Source: Albugo candida
Lineage: Eukaryota > Oomycota > Peronosporomycetes > Albuginales > Albuginaceae
DNA: 64,000 nt
NCBI GenBank assembly: GCA_905220665.1
Contig: CAJNAR010000191.1
Coordinates: 186,001-250,000 of the forward strand
Direction: 5' to 3'
Position numbers and translations under genes: made by a program. Below the pieces are notes generated by a model that was not told the origin of the DNA, did no database searches, and saw only the letters and a list, made by a program, of their open reading frames with translations. Below are positions 1-11,560 of the stretch, piece by piece (the stretch's first letter is position 1; each line of letters opens with the position of its first letter).

Positions 1-705
1 GATATAATCTGCTGATAAAACTTCCACGCCGGGCGTAATGCTGGCACAATTGCACATGCAATATGCGTCCAACGTGGTCGGGACGAGAAGAACTGATCCC
101 AATTAGGTAGTAACTCCATCCATGATTGTTTCCTGTGGTCGTACAATATAATGTCGGGATGACTATCCTAAAAAAACCCAAAACAAGATCGAGCTGGCAA
201 TATCCGAAAGGTCAGTCGAAACTTTGAATCCCTGAAAATCGCTAAGCCACGCTTCCAAAGATGCCGTGATGTTTCCGTAAATGTTCCAGCTTATTCGGTA
301 GGCACGCAGTAGATGGGAAAGAGTTGCCATCTCTTTGCTTTGTATTCTCACATAAAAGAATCTGCCTCTTGTGCTTGGGTGGATCCAAGTGATGGGACCA
401 ATCGTCTTGTGGATACGCGTATTATCTGAGTGACTTCATTGTAAAGTCGACTAACCACGTCCGATGTATTCAGCTATTCATAGTTCTTGTAGTGATCGAC
501 GAATGCTTGCTTCGTTGGATGCGTATCGCTTTCTAGAGAAAAAGTCTTAAAGACTTCAAATCTCGAAAATTGTAGCAGACGATTTTGGGCATGTGTGATG
601 TGTCTCGTACACGATGCCAATTCTACAAAAGATTTTGCGCACTCGATCACGAGTAAAAGATATATACTCTAACTTTTTTTGCGCAGTGGGATTACATCGT
701 AAATT
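1..705 (-). mobile_element. LINE copy 0, 3' fragment (ORF2 C-terminal region)
   Basis: Read on the minus strand, this stretch matches the region around 8,265-9,140 of the nearly complete LINE copy 2. Shared landmarks include the segment that in copy 2 runs from the cattle of codons after the reverse transcriptase to the zinc-knuckle-like region. It enters at the window edge, so its true 3' end lies outside. It is full of stops and small indels and is a dead fragment. Together with copy 1, in opposite orientation just to the right, it forms a head-to-head inverted pair. The inner boundary near 705 is approximate because similarity fades gradually. Confidence 0.75.
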
Positions 706-1099
706 TACCTCGACATCCGAGACGGTTTCTCTAGGATTACTATCGACGCGTTTGTTGTCGCTTCAGCTGGACCTGTAACCTAATATGTACCGAGAGAAGC
801 TTATTGCAGAAATGCGAATAGAGTTAGTTTCATATATTGCTTAACGAGCCACTTAGTTAATTTTTTCTATCTGGACTTGGCTTCTTACCTTCTATCAGAA
901 CATCAGAGATGCAACACCTTCGAGCAGGAAATTTAAAACATGTCGCTATGGAAAAAGGCTAGAATGCATGCTAGCGTGGAGCCCGAGAATTCGTTCATGC
1001 TTGATCACCAAACTGTGTTACAAGAAAACTTGTTGGCTAAAGCACCCACCACTTTGCGGAGTAATCTTTATATTAGGTCCGAGTCAATACCCCATATCT
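706..1099. other. Unassigned spacer between LINE fragments
   Basis: No gene or clear repeat recognised. An open frame from 940 runs into LINE copy 1 and may include a poorly conserved extension of it, but I could not align 940-1,100 convincingly with LINE copy 2. Confidence 0.4.
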
Positions 1100-2695
1100 T
1101 GGGTACGGAGCCACTTTCGGATGCAATCGCGCTTACGCACCACATCGACATGGCTAAATGCTCCAATGGGAGAGCACATCATCTTGGCGAAAACATTATT
1201 TTAAATGTGCCATCAGATCGATTGGAGCATTACAATTACCGATTTGAATGTTCTCCAACGCCATCATTACCACATGGAACAACCGATGTGGTTCCGCTGC
1301 GACCAACAATTACAATATGAAGCCGCTACTCACAATCCGAGCACGTGGTACAATCTTGGGATAATGGATTAACCACACATCGCGCATTTCGATTAATCGT
1401 TCGCTGCAGCTTTTGACATCCAAAGCCTTCAAGACTTTCTTCTAGAAAGCGACGCATGGCCAACGAAGCACTATTTCGTCGACATATGTAACAATTGCGA
1501 AGAGCTGAACACATAGGATATGGCTGAAGAAAAGTTGATGAGTCCACTTCACAATGAAGTCCCTCAGACACTGCGGCGTTTTCAGTCGACGATTGGTCTC
1601 ATCGCTTCGATTCAACCAAACGCATGTGGCAGATCGTTGTATGTGGGACTACAAAGCAAGGAGAGGAAACATTATTTCTCATCTATTTCACGCTCTCAGC
1701 TCTCACATATCTTCTGGATCCTCCCGAACCAACCAAGAGTCATCCGATGTTGAAACATTAGTCGTCACGAGAGAGATCGGACGCAGTGGATTCAGAACGA
1801 GTTGGAGCATTTATGTCCACATCACGGTATCCTCGGAAACATTACCTACCCACTTTCGAAGATCTACAATTTCGTATGGCCTTTCGGATCTCGTTTCTGG
1901 TTCTTAGAGGATAGTCAGCCCGACATTCATTTGTGCCCGCAGCCTTCGTGGGGCGCAGTGGGATTCGATCCAACATCCATTTCTAGAGTGCGATCACACA
2001 GATGGAGTTACTCGCTACGTGAGATCAGTTTTTCTCATCCCGACCACGTTCGACGCATATCGCATGTGCAATTGTGCCAGCAATACGGCCGAGAAGGAAA
2101 GAAAGTCAGCAAAATATATCCAATTTATGGCTTGCATTGCAAGCGGTGACGCTGCACTTCGTCTGGACCGATCGTAATCGTCATTTGTTCGATCAGCAGT
2201 CAGCAATTCCGACAATTTCAGCACGTTCCGTGATCTACATCACGTTTGGTGCGCACGTTCGGTTCTTTCGAAGTCATGTTACGATCTAGACGAACGCATT
2301 CGGCTTGCCAAGGTGCTACATCAACTCGCAACGCGAGGGTCATTCGGTGGATTTTTCAGAAGTCGAAGATCTTCGATTCGGGTACGTCATAGGCAAGTCA
2401 ACATGCAAATACAACTCGGATCTAGTCCTAGTTGGATGACTACGTTCAGCCAAGTGTGACGCATGCCAATTTTTCTAAATACGGTACTTTTGGACAATTT
2501 TACATTTTACATTTTTACACACTGGACACCATGGCGGTTAAGGGTACCGCAATATAGGACTATCAGCGAGAAGACATATTATCATCTCTCACAGGTATTT
2601 TCATGAAGCGGTTTACTATGTTTATATGTTATTTGAGATAGCCTAGACAACTACAGAAGTCAGTTACTCTAATTCTAGTAATACATACATATTCA
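1100..2695 (+). mobile_element. LINE copy 1, 5'-truncated
   Basis: Plus-strand copy of the 3' end of the same LINE family, equivalent to about 8,090-9,745 of copy 2. It ends with the same tail as copies 2 and 3 (TAGCCTAG, GAAGTCAGTTA, AATTCTAGTAAT). The coding part is broken into several frames (for example 1,520-1,753, 1,554-1,907, 1,802-2,149), each matching parts of the ORF2 C-terminal region. 5' truncation is usual for target-primed reverse transcription. No poly(A) tail is visible at the 3' end. Confidence 0.85.
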
Positions 2696-2699
2696 ACTG

Positions 2700-2803
2700 A
2701 GCTTACGGAAAACTTCTCAATTTGCCGGCTACTACGTAACCCGCCAAGTTAGTACAAAACAACTCGAAAAACTACCTTTTTCAACTCTTTCCTCTCGAAA
2801 ACA
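2700..2803 (+). promoter_or_regulatory. Presumed LINE 5' UTR
   Basis: About 100 bp between the tail of LINE copy 1 and the first ATG of ORF1. LINE 5' UTRs usually carry an internal promoter, but no motif is recognised here; the role is inferred from position only. Confidence 0.3.
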
Positions 2804-5241
2804 ATGGTTCACGTCGACATATCGACACAACCAAGGGTGCTGGCGTCCACTTGTAGTGACGTGGCAACCCTCATGAGTCACCCTGTTTTGGGTGATTGCA
2901 TGATTGTTGATGAGTCATCACCCCTATGTGATGACGTGGAAAGTACCCCCACCCCCTGTGTGACGGTACAGGTTAATACCGGTACTACCGGTGTAGGGTG
3001 TGGTACCGGTGGTACAAGCGGTACTGTCGTTGCTTCGTCACAGAGTGACCCAAAGGCAACTACAACTGCAAGTGTGGACGACACCAAAGGTCCCAAATAA
3101 TCAAGTCGCAGGAATCCTTGCGTAAGGACCAGGCTAGAGCTCGGGCGAAATTTCGCGTGGAGCTCCCAAAGCCGAAAGCCTCGGACATCGAGTCTTTTTT
3201 GCGATTGTATGCTGATGGACAACATCCCGCGTGGTCGGTGTTGGCTGAAAAATTGGAGGCAGCGAAGCCTTTTAAGGTCTCCAAGGCCACCTTTCCCATG
3301 ATTCTGGAAACAGGTCAAGCGTTGGTGCGTACATCAAAAGGGAAAATCCTGTCTTCCCTTATAAAAGATCATGGGAATCCAGTATTCGAGAGTCTATTGG
3401 AGAGCAGAGCCATTGCTCAAGTATCAAAGATGCCTGGTGGCAATCTTCGAGTGATGGTTTCCACCGAGGATGCTTGTCAACAGCTGGAGTGCCAGCCGAT
3501 AACCATCCTCGGGTCTAAATACTTTTTTAGGGAGTATGATTCTCTCGAATCCAAATACTACCTGGATATATTTGGAGTGGGCGTGAAGGAAGAAAGGATT
3601 CCGATTTCACGTTCCCTTCACAGTCTAGGATGTCCAGTCGTCGTTGCTACTTTCCGCGAAACTGTTCCGTGCAAGGGTGTCGTGATGTCGACGTGGAGAG
3701 TGTACTTTAGTACTCCTACGTGCCCTCCACAGCTGGTCCGCATCGGTAAAGTATGCGAACAAATTGCATAAGAAAAGTTGCTTTACCCTGTGCGATGGAA
3801 ACACGCTCCTATCCCATCGGAACGACCACGTTTTGGTCAACGTGGTCCTTATTGCTTGGATTTGTGTGCTATATCAACCACGATAGCACGGCAACAACAA
3901 TCGAACAAGCAAAAGCAAAAGCAAAACCACATTCAAAATCAGCCGCAACAAAAACCACAACAGCAACCAAAACAAACAAACGCGCCAACGGAGCTCGTGG
4001 TGGCACCACAAAAGGTAGGGAAGCCAGTTCTCAGTCAAGAATTGGAAGCGAGGAAACCTGAACGGAAGCTATCCGATCAAATCTCGTTGGAGCTCAATAC
4101 TCCCCCAACTATCACACCACCAGGGGCATCAGCCTTATTGCAGCCGTCTCCTCCCATCCTCCAACTGACCAGTCAGTCATACTCACAACCACGGGTAGAG
4201 CGGGATGGGGATGTATCCATGAAGTTGGCATGGACGAGTGGGAAACGTAACCGGGTGGAACCGTTCGAACAAATGGTCTCCAAAGCACCACCTCTTGCGC
4301 CTCCGAAACTAGCGACGAGTAATTATTTTTCTGTACTCGCAACTATGGAAGTGGAGATCGAAGAAGTAAAAGCGGTTGCCAATCCGGAGAATGTAAATCG
4401 CGTTCAAATCATCCCCGTGAAAGCATGGATGCCACAAGAGGTGGCCACCTCGAAAGAGGCGGCACACTTTTATCAGAAACGGCATACAACGATCGAGAAA
4501 TCGGAACGACCAACCCGAGTTGGTGAAATAGGGGAGCTAATGGAAATCGGTTCCAAAAATGCCCTTCATTCGCTCCGACCGGACAAGCTGGTTCAAGCGG
4601 ATTCTTGCATCCCTCATGTGCGAAAGCTAATCCAGTTCTGCACGAATCCGGACAAAATCATCCGAGCGGCACTTGATCATCCGATCATGATGAATGGTGT
4701 GCTACTCGCGTGTATGGAGTCGAATGATAAAGCTTTGGATGAAGTGGCGCATCTACTTATGATAAATCGCGTTTTTGCAACTCACAATCTCGGCGAAGAA
4801 ATTACTTTTGCGACGCGATGGAGTCGCAACGTTGGTGGAAAAATTCCCTCCAAGCGATCGGTATTGTTCGAGAAAGTAATGTCGTGGTGGACGTCAGTGC
4901 CGGACATCGTTATCGGTTTGACTCGAGCAACGAAAGCTCTCGCGTTGTTGGAACTTTTATTCATGTGTACTGCTCCGACATTCTACACCAACGACCACTG
5001 GATCCAATATCTCACCGATGGACCAGTGATCTGGATTCCGGGTGATCATTGTCGTTTACTTCCAACCAATGTGATCATATCCTTCTTCCGCTCCGACGTT
5101 GGCATAAAGTGTTGGTCGCAATGGTTTGGAGGTAGATGGCGTGGACTTCTCCATGGTGACATCGCTGAGCTTTCCGTCAATCTCAGCTTTTTTCCAGAGG
5201 AGCACACAACACTTCACCTCTCACACAAGATGGTGAAATGA
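2804..5241 (+). pseudogene. LINE ORF1 protein (RNA-binding/chaperone role), disrupted
   Basis: ORF1 of the LINE, presumably the nucleic-acid-binding partner of ORF2. The N-terminal piece (2,804-3,100) is rich in Thr, Val, Gly and Ser. The frame then shifts; a second open stretch (3,118-3,771) begins with an Arg/Lys-rich segment and ends at an in-frame TAA (3,769-3,771). The same frame continues at once to 5,241. Around 3,895-3,990 there is a Gln/Lys/Asn-rich low-complexity tract that reads as a flexible linker. The region following it is Pro-rich and then becomes globular. Matching segments occur in LINE copy 3 (for example minus strand 23,991-24,185), showing that this is a family protein and not a chance frame. 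No zinc knuckle was found by eye. Confidence 0.7.
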
Positions 5242-5297
5242 GGTTGATTACTGGTCCACTTCAGCGTGAATGCTAAGGGCTCCTCGATTATTTCGAC

Positions 5298-8200
5298 GTG
5301 AACAATATCTCAGCACTCACGGTGAATGTTAATGGAATACATAAAAATGGTCATCTTTTTATCGACCACATCTTATCACAACACTCCATTTGTTCTGTTC
5401 AAGAAACCAAGTTTCACGATCACAACCAACTGGACTCATTTCAGTTTTTATTATCCTCAAAAATGCAGCACAAAATGTTTGTCAATGACCACAACAGTGC
5501 TTTCTCCATCCGACTCAAAACCGCAGTGGCGGCGTCATGACAATCCTTCGTTCGGACTTTCCCGGTTATACAACAGCTGAAGAACTCACAGATCGAAGCA
5601 TTCGGAATCGCTATTTGGTTCTGCGTCTTCTCATTCACGATGCACCGGTGTATATTCACAATGTATATGCACCGGTCAAGGCCGAGGAACGAGTGGGTTT
5701 TTATGAGTTATTGCTTTCCAACACTTTCGAATCGACCGCAACACATATAGTATTTGGTGATTTCAACACACCACTCGATCCAGCTATCGACGCTTCGAGT
5801 GGAACAATTCGACACGAACCAAGTCGATTAGCGTGTTTGGAATGGCTTTCACAGCTGGGTGTGGTAGACGCTTGGCGAATCCAACATCCGAATGAACAAG
5901 TATTTACAGGACCATTACATCGCAAGAATCGACTTGATTATATTTGCATGTCGGAAGAGCTATTCAATATGGTATACAAAACCTCTGAGTATTTTCGTCC
6001 ACGACATGCGGGAGATCATCTGGCACAAAAAGTAACTTTTGCAAATCCAACTCAATCACCCGGTCGAGGATATTGGAAATGTTCATTACGACTATTTGAA
6101 TATCCTAAAGTTGTCGAAGCAATCAAATTGGAAGCGATTTTGGTGCTCGAACAGTTACGGACAACTTCGAATCCCGGTAAAATGTGGGAAAGTTGGAAGA
6201 CGAAAATCAAGAAACAGCTTCAAAGCATTGAAAAAAAGTTTGCACAAGATAGCCGACGTGATGTTGAGTCTAGCCAGCGTGTTTTGGAAGTCGCAGCAGC
6301 TCGCTATCGCATCCAAGACACCAATGAGTCACGGTATTTTTACGAATCGAGTCTCCAACAATTTAAAATTTCAGTCGAAAACAACGCGAAATACAACCAA
6401 GATGAAAGCTTCGACCATCACGTGAAGCATATGGAAAACTCTTCAACGCATTTTTTTCGCCCTCCGGATAGTTCTTGTCGTCGCGTGCCGATCGAAAATA
6501 TCATCACAAAATGTGGTACCGTGACATCGAACCCGGGGGAGATTATTGACGAATTCAGAGATCATTGGGGTGGCGTCATGGGCTCTGTTTATAGCTCTGA
6601 GACCGACTCACATGTTCCAAGTGAAGGAAAGCAAAAAAAGTTACTCGATTCGATTCAAGTTTCACTTGCCTCAGCAGAGCAAGACCGTCTCTCCACTCGG
6701 TTAAGTACGACCGAGATGGCGGAAGCGATCAAGCACATGCGGAGTAGTTCTTCTCCAGGTATGGATGGACTACCAGCTGCATTTTATCAGCTTGATCCGG
6801 AAACGTTTGGCGAGTGTCTGAAGATCGTGTTCGAATATCAACTGGAAAGAGGAATTTTACTTCGATCACAACGTCACTCAGCAATCACACTTTTATACAA
6901 AAAAGGATCACGAGGTGATCCTGGCAACTATCGACCGATCGCACTGCTTTGCGTTGATGTAAAAGTACTTTCAAAAGTGTTGGCGTATCGATTGCAACGT
7001 TTTTTGCCAAAATTGATCCATCAAGATCAAAAAGCATTCGTGCGAGGAAGGTCAATGCATCACCATATTCGACATCTGACCGACATACAAGACTTGGTCA
7101 CTCATCGTGGGGAGGAAGCATATGCGACTTTTCTCGACTTTGAGAAAGCTTATGATCGAGTCAATTGGACGTACATGTTTCGCGTTTTGGAAAAAATGGG
7201 CGTTGGAAAAAGTTTCATCGACTGGGTTCGTCTTTTGTACAATAACACAAAAGCGCAGTTGATGATTAATGGAAATATCACACCGTCCATTACACCACAA
7301 CGTGGAGTGAAACAAGGTGATCCTCTCTCAGCATTACTTTTTCTGATGACGATCGAACCTTTGGGAAATTTACTTCGTCAACATGAAGAACATGGCATTT
7401 GGATTAATGGCACGACTGTCGCAACTGCATTATTTTTTGCGGACGATTCGACATTGCTTTCAGAGACACCAAATGGTGTTTTGACGCAACTCGAACTCGT
7501 CCAAGTCTATTGCGATGGATCGGGTGCGAAACTCAACTTGAGTAAATCATCCTTGCTCTCGTTGAATCGGACCAAGCCATGTCCACGTATTCCCAATTTG
7601 ACCATAATGGGTCCGGAGGATTCGGTCAAGTATTTGGGTATTCCGTTCAGCCAGAAACCAACTCACTCGATGGTTATTTCAACTCTCGACAAGCGTTTTT
7701 ACGATGGGTTTGGTGTATGGTTTCGACGAGCACGAACTGTCCGTGGTCGACTACTGGTTGCGCAGACGATGATTTTATCACATTTGTGGCATTACACGAT
7801 GCACGTAGACATACCAGCAGTGACAATTCGACAGTGGCAATCGATGTTAAATCGATTTGTGCTTGGTCGGAAACACAAAAAAGATTCAAAACATGTTCAC
7901 CTGCTCAGCAAAGAGTTTTTATATCTTCGCCGACAAGATGGTGGACTACAAGTTCCTTTTTTGGTGGGACGACTAAAGCTACAACGTATTCAATTCTTTC
8001 AGCAGTTCGCATCCGATGCGTCAACAAGTATTCCCGCGAATTGGACAACTGCTTCGACGGAATTATTACAGCTTATCCAACCTCCCTTTGGACCACACAA
8101 GCCGATGGATATATTCACCATCGCACCAAATCGACATGGGAAAATGGTTCAATGAAAGAGCATTTCTTCATGGTGGAAACAAGCATTTAGAATGTGGCAT

Positions 8201-9445
8201 CAGATGGATTGGAGCATTTCAATATCAGATTTAAATGTTTTACAACGCCGTCAGTACTACATGGAACAGCCGATGTGGTTTCACTGCGACCAAAAATTAC
8301 ATTACGAAGCTGCTACTCGTTATCCGAGTACGCAGAACGTCTGGTACAATCTTGGCATGGTGTGTGAACCACGTCGCACATTTCGAAAAACGTTTGCTAC
8401 ACTTTTCGACGTTCGAAGTTTGCAAGACTTTTTTCGTGAAAGCGACACATGGCCAACGAAGGAAGATTTCGTCGCCAACTATTACAACGACGAAGAGCTG
8501 AACACATCGGATATGTCTGAAGAAAAGTTGCTGAGTCGACTTTACAATGAAGTCACTCAGATTCTCCAGCGTATCCAGTCGACGATTGGTCTCATCACTT
8601 GGATTATACCAACTACAAGTGGCAGATCATTTTATGTGGGAGTAAAAAGCAAGGAAAGGAAATATTATTTTCCATCTATTCCACGCTCACAACTCTCACG
8701 AATCGTCTGGAAACCTCCCGAACCAACCAAGAGTCATCCGATGTCGACACATTGGTCATCACGGGAGAGATCGGACGCACTGGATTCAGAACGAGTTCGA
8801 ACCTTTATGGCTACATCACGGCATCTTCGAAAACGTGTATTACCAATTTTCGAGGATTTACAGTTTCGTCTCGCCTTTCGGATGTTGCCAGTTCGATCTC
8901 GTTTCTGGTTCTTAAACGATATTCAGCCCGACATTATATTGTGCACGCAGCCTTCGTGTGGGGCAGTGGAATCCGATCAACATCTCTTTCTAGAGTGCGA
9001 TCACACGGCACAGTTATGGAGGGAGTTACTCCCTAGTTGGGATCAGTTTTTCTCCTCTCGACCACGTTGGACGCATATTGCATGTGCAATCGTACCAACA
9101 CTACGGTCGGATTGGAAAGACTATTTCGACATTATCTCAGATTTATGGCTTGCATTGCAAGCAGTGACACTGCACTTCGTCTGGACAGATCGGAATCGTC
9201 GTTTGTTCGATCAGCGATCACCAACTCCGACAGTTCCAGCGCTTTCCGTCATTTACATCACGTTTAGTGCGCACGTTCGGTACTTTCGAAGACAGTGTTA
9301 CGACCAAGACGAACGCATTCGGCTTGCAAAGGTGCTGGATCAACTCGCAACGCAAGGATCATTTGGTGGATTTTTCAGAAGCCGAAGATCATTACTGCGG
9401 GTACGGCACAGACAAGTCAAAATGCAAGTGCAACTCGGATCCTAG
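5298..9445 (+). pseudogene. LINE ORF2: endonuclease-reverse transcriptase, disrupted
   Basis: Polyprotein that nicks target DNA and reverse-transcribes the LINE RNA. The N-terminal part (5,298-5,540, GTG or internal start) has NVNGI and QETK endonuclease motifs. A frameshift near 5,530 leads to the main frame from 5,537. There, counting from 5,537, NVYAP is near residue 46, GDFN near 73, RLDYI near 133 and GDH near 158 (endonuclease). The reverse transcriptase follows with FVRGRSMHHH, FLDFEKAYDRV (about 532), KQGDPLSALLF (about 592) and an intact FADD catalytic box (about 633). An in-frame TGA at 8,153-8,155 interrupts the protein; the same frame then runs 8,192-9,445 and includes a Cys/His cluster of the zf-RVT type (C-X4-C-X7-H-X4-C, ending CDHTAQLW). 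No RNase H motif was seen. One frameshift and one stop make it non-functional as read. Confidence 0.9.
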
Positions 9446-9755
9446 TCCTAGTTGGCTGGTTCTGCTCACCGTAGTGTGGCGCACACCAATTTACAAACCA
9501 CGGTACTTTTGGACCATTCTTACAACTTTACAACTCTACAACTTTACAGCATTTCCAGCATTTACAAGCTGGACACAGTCTCGTATTAAGGGTGCTGAGG
9601 CTACTACGATACGAGATTATCAACGAGAAGACATATTATCATCTCTCACAGGTATTTCACGAAACGTTTTTTATATGTATATATGTTATTTAAGATAGCC
9701 TAGGCAACTAGAGAAGTCAGTTAGTCTAATTCTAGTAATATAGACACCTTCAACT
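9446..9755 (+). other. LINE 3' UTR and terminus
   Basis: Non-coding tail conserved among copies 1, 2 and 3, including CATATTATCATCTCTCACAG and the terminal block GATAGCCTAGGCAACTAGAG ... CTAATTCTAGTAAT. Conservation across copies marks it as the likely recognition site for the reverse transcriptase. There is no poly(A) tail. Confidence 0.75.
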
Positions 9756-9943
9756 GGAGGTCGTTGGTTCGATCCCCGGCAATGTGGGCAGCGGTTTGAG
9801 CCCACCCAAGCAATAAGCTTGGAAAATATCTGCCTCCCTAGGTTTGAAGTCAGACTTAAGTGATATACACACGGTCACGGGCTCATGATAGGATAAGGAA
9901 GGTAGTTAGAGAACCAGATAAAACAGTGTAATGAAATCCTTGA
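9756..9943 (+). mobile_element. SINE, 5'-truncated tRNA-derived copy
   Basis: Matches the SINE at 15,281-15,523 over its 3' three quarters. It begins just before the B box (GGTTCGATCCC, about 9,766-9,776) and lacks the A box. It continues through the shared body (GGCAGCGGTTTGAGCCCACC, CATGATAGGATAAGG) to the shared 3' end (GTAATGAAATCCTTGA). It directly abuts the LINE copy 2 tail, and its 3' end abuts an LTR scrap. Without the A box it should not be transcribed by RNA polymerase III. Confidence 0.85.
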
Positions 9944-10042
9944 AACTAAACGATTGGTTAGAATTTTAATTTTCCAAAAATAAAACTACAGTTTTCGGCA
10001 ATTTTTTCTTCCAACGCAACCGTCTTCGCTCACCTGCCAACA
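9944..10042 (+). repeat. Copia LTR 3' fragment
   Basis: Plus-sense match to the second half of the 148-bp copia LTR found at 14,547-14,694 and 19,412-19,559, from the motif GATTGGTTAGAATTT to the terminal CACCTGCCAACA. The 5' part of the LTR is missing and replaced by the SINE end. No other copia sequence is adjacent, so it is a truncated solo LTR or scrap. Confidence 0.75.
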
Positions 10043-10311
10043 ATATGAACCATAGACACGCCCTTTTACATCATGCTAGTCAAATGATTAAGAGCAACCA
10101 GTAATAAGATGCATTGTGGGATAAGCAATGTTCGGAATGAGGATGGGGAAGCCTACAGCAACATCATCAGTTTTATGAGCAGCAATAAGTAGCGCATCAG
10201 CAACTACTCCAGACATTTGTGATTGCTGTTTTGTTAAGGGAAGATACGCATAATTTGACATGCGCGATGCCCCTGTATGGTGTCGGCCCTGAATTTGACT
10301 TCGCCGTGCTC
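10043..10311. other. Intergenic, nothing recognised
   Basis: No convincing ORF, repeat or RNA gene seen in this stretch between the LTR scrap and the minus-strand open segment. Confidence 0.4.
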
Positions 10312-10636
10312 TTAACGGGATATACGTTTGAGTGATAAAGTGCAGTGCCCAACATTATTGTTGTGCTTGACCCACATGAGCATATGAAGCTGTCTCAATG
10401 GCCGTCGATGCTGTAGAGCAGCGTTTAAGAAGAGGTCTAATCCATTGTGCTGACGTCTTCGGTCACCGAGAATATCGCACTGCTTTACAGTTTGTGGATC
10501 TTCGCCGACCAATGGCGCTACCAGGCGCGTCAGTTTTAAATCAGCGACCTTATAATTAGCAGGCACACGCTCTGCCCACTCCCAAGGGGGATCGAAACAA
10601 TGAACTTCGGAGGGCGAGGGGAGGAAATGGATGCGT
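10312..10636 (-). pseudogene. Open coding-like segment, unknown
   Basis: Minus-strand open frame of about 108 codons that extends upstream of its first ATG (10,566) to about 10,636. The translation has protein-like composition, including a Trp/Pro-rich stretch (DPPWEWAERV) and a segment LTRLVAPLVGEDPQTV. I do not recognise a family. It could be a remnant of a transposase or of a host exon. No start context, promoter or partner exon is visible. It sits among transposon scraps, so a decayed mobile-element origin is most likely. Confidence 0.3.
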
Positions 10637-11560
10637 GGCTATGCGTACTCTTTGCTGCAGAAGACAATATATGTAGTCCATCGGACTAGCATCCATGCAA
10701 TCACGACAACTAGAGATTTTGTTGATTTTCAAGAGATCCTTGAATAATAGATCTCTGTAGCAAGCCGTGTGGATTCTATATCATTTATTTTGCTGGTAAG
10801 TATCGCTCGGAGACCTTTCCATCATTATTTTGTGACACTCTTGGACACTACATAACTCTTTGAGTAAAAGTTAGGTCTTCGAAGTCCTTCCGCCATCAAA
10901 GCAGAAGGTATTACCTGCAATAGCATTGATTTAAACTTTGAATGAGTGATTATGTGGTTGTCACCGAATTTGGTAAGATCCGATCATTTGCCCCAACTTT
11001 GCATGGAATTGATCGGAGAATAATGCCGTTCGCTGATTCGCAGACAGAAAAGTGTGTTCATAGTTAGGCAATTCTTTTATCGAATTAATCTTATAAGTGG
11101 TAGTTACACAGGCGCCAAGACAGCCGACAAAGACAGGATATGTAGCTTTGCATGATACTTGACACCTCATGCGAAAGATTTTCAACTTCAGGTTACAGAA
11201 AATCTTTACTTTACACCAGATCAGGCTATAAAGTGGCGTCGGTAAGGACCGTAAGACAAAGACAAGATGGAGAGGTAAAGCTTTTTCAAATAAATGATTG
11301 AGAGGTCGCAGTCGGCCAGGTGAGTTTTTGATTCACGTTCACTCAGTGACTCAAAATGCACAAATAGGTCACAAGAATGTGAACGATTCCCTTGTATGTG
11401 CTTTTTTTTATTGTCACTAGTCCGTATCGACCGAAACAATGCTGGAATTTGGAGTGTTCGACGTGTATTCGAGGAGCCGTTGATTTATACACGTCACGTT
11501 CAGTCTTTATTTAGCATTACGGTTAGTAAAAGACCGACTATTAGCAGCAATATATCATAA
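10637..11560. other. Intergenic, no gene supported
   Basis: Short frames exist on the minus strand (10,961-11,185 and 11,221-11,439) but lack recognisable motifs and are no longer than expected by chance. No repeat shared with other parts of the window was noticed. Confidence 0.4.

Larger units (their letters stand above)
2700..9755 (+). mobile_element. LINE copy 2, nearly full-length APE-type non-LTR retrotransposon
   Basis: About 7 kb element with a short 5' leader (about 2,700-2,803), ORF1 (2,804-5,241), ORF2 (5,298-9,445) and a 3' UTR of about 300 bp ending in AATTCTAGTAAT. ORF2 carries an apurinic-type endonuclease, a reverse transcriptase and a C-terminal Cys/His region, which places it in the broad L1-like group; I cannot assign a named family. 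It starts directly after LINE copy 1. The 8-mer TTCAACTG occurs at both presumed edges (2,692-2,699 and 9,749-9,756) and could be a target duplication, but this is weak. Two frameshifts and two stops make it non-autonomous, yet it is the best preserved copy in the window. Confidence 0.9.

Noticed and set aside
5326..5580. Separate genes in overlapping frames across LINE ORF2 (for example 7,579-8,190 plus, 7,052-7,315 minus)
   Set aside because: Shadows of the ORF2 reading frame without motifs of their own.
2692..9756. Firm target site duplication TTCAACTG for LINE copy 2
   Set aside because: Only 8 bp, and copy 3 has a similar ACACCTTAACTG after its terminus, so the shared bases may belong to the element end.
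10961..11439. Minus-strand short ORFs as secreted or effector proteins
   Set aside because: No credible signal peptide followed by RXLR, LFLAK or similar motif; length within chance expectation.
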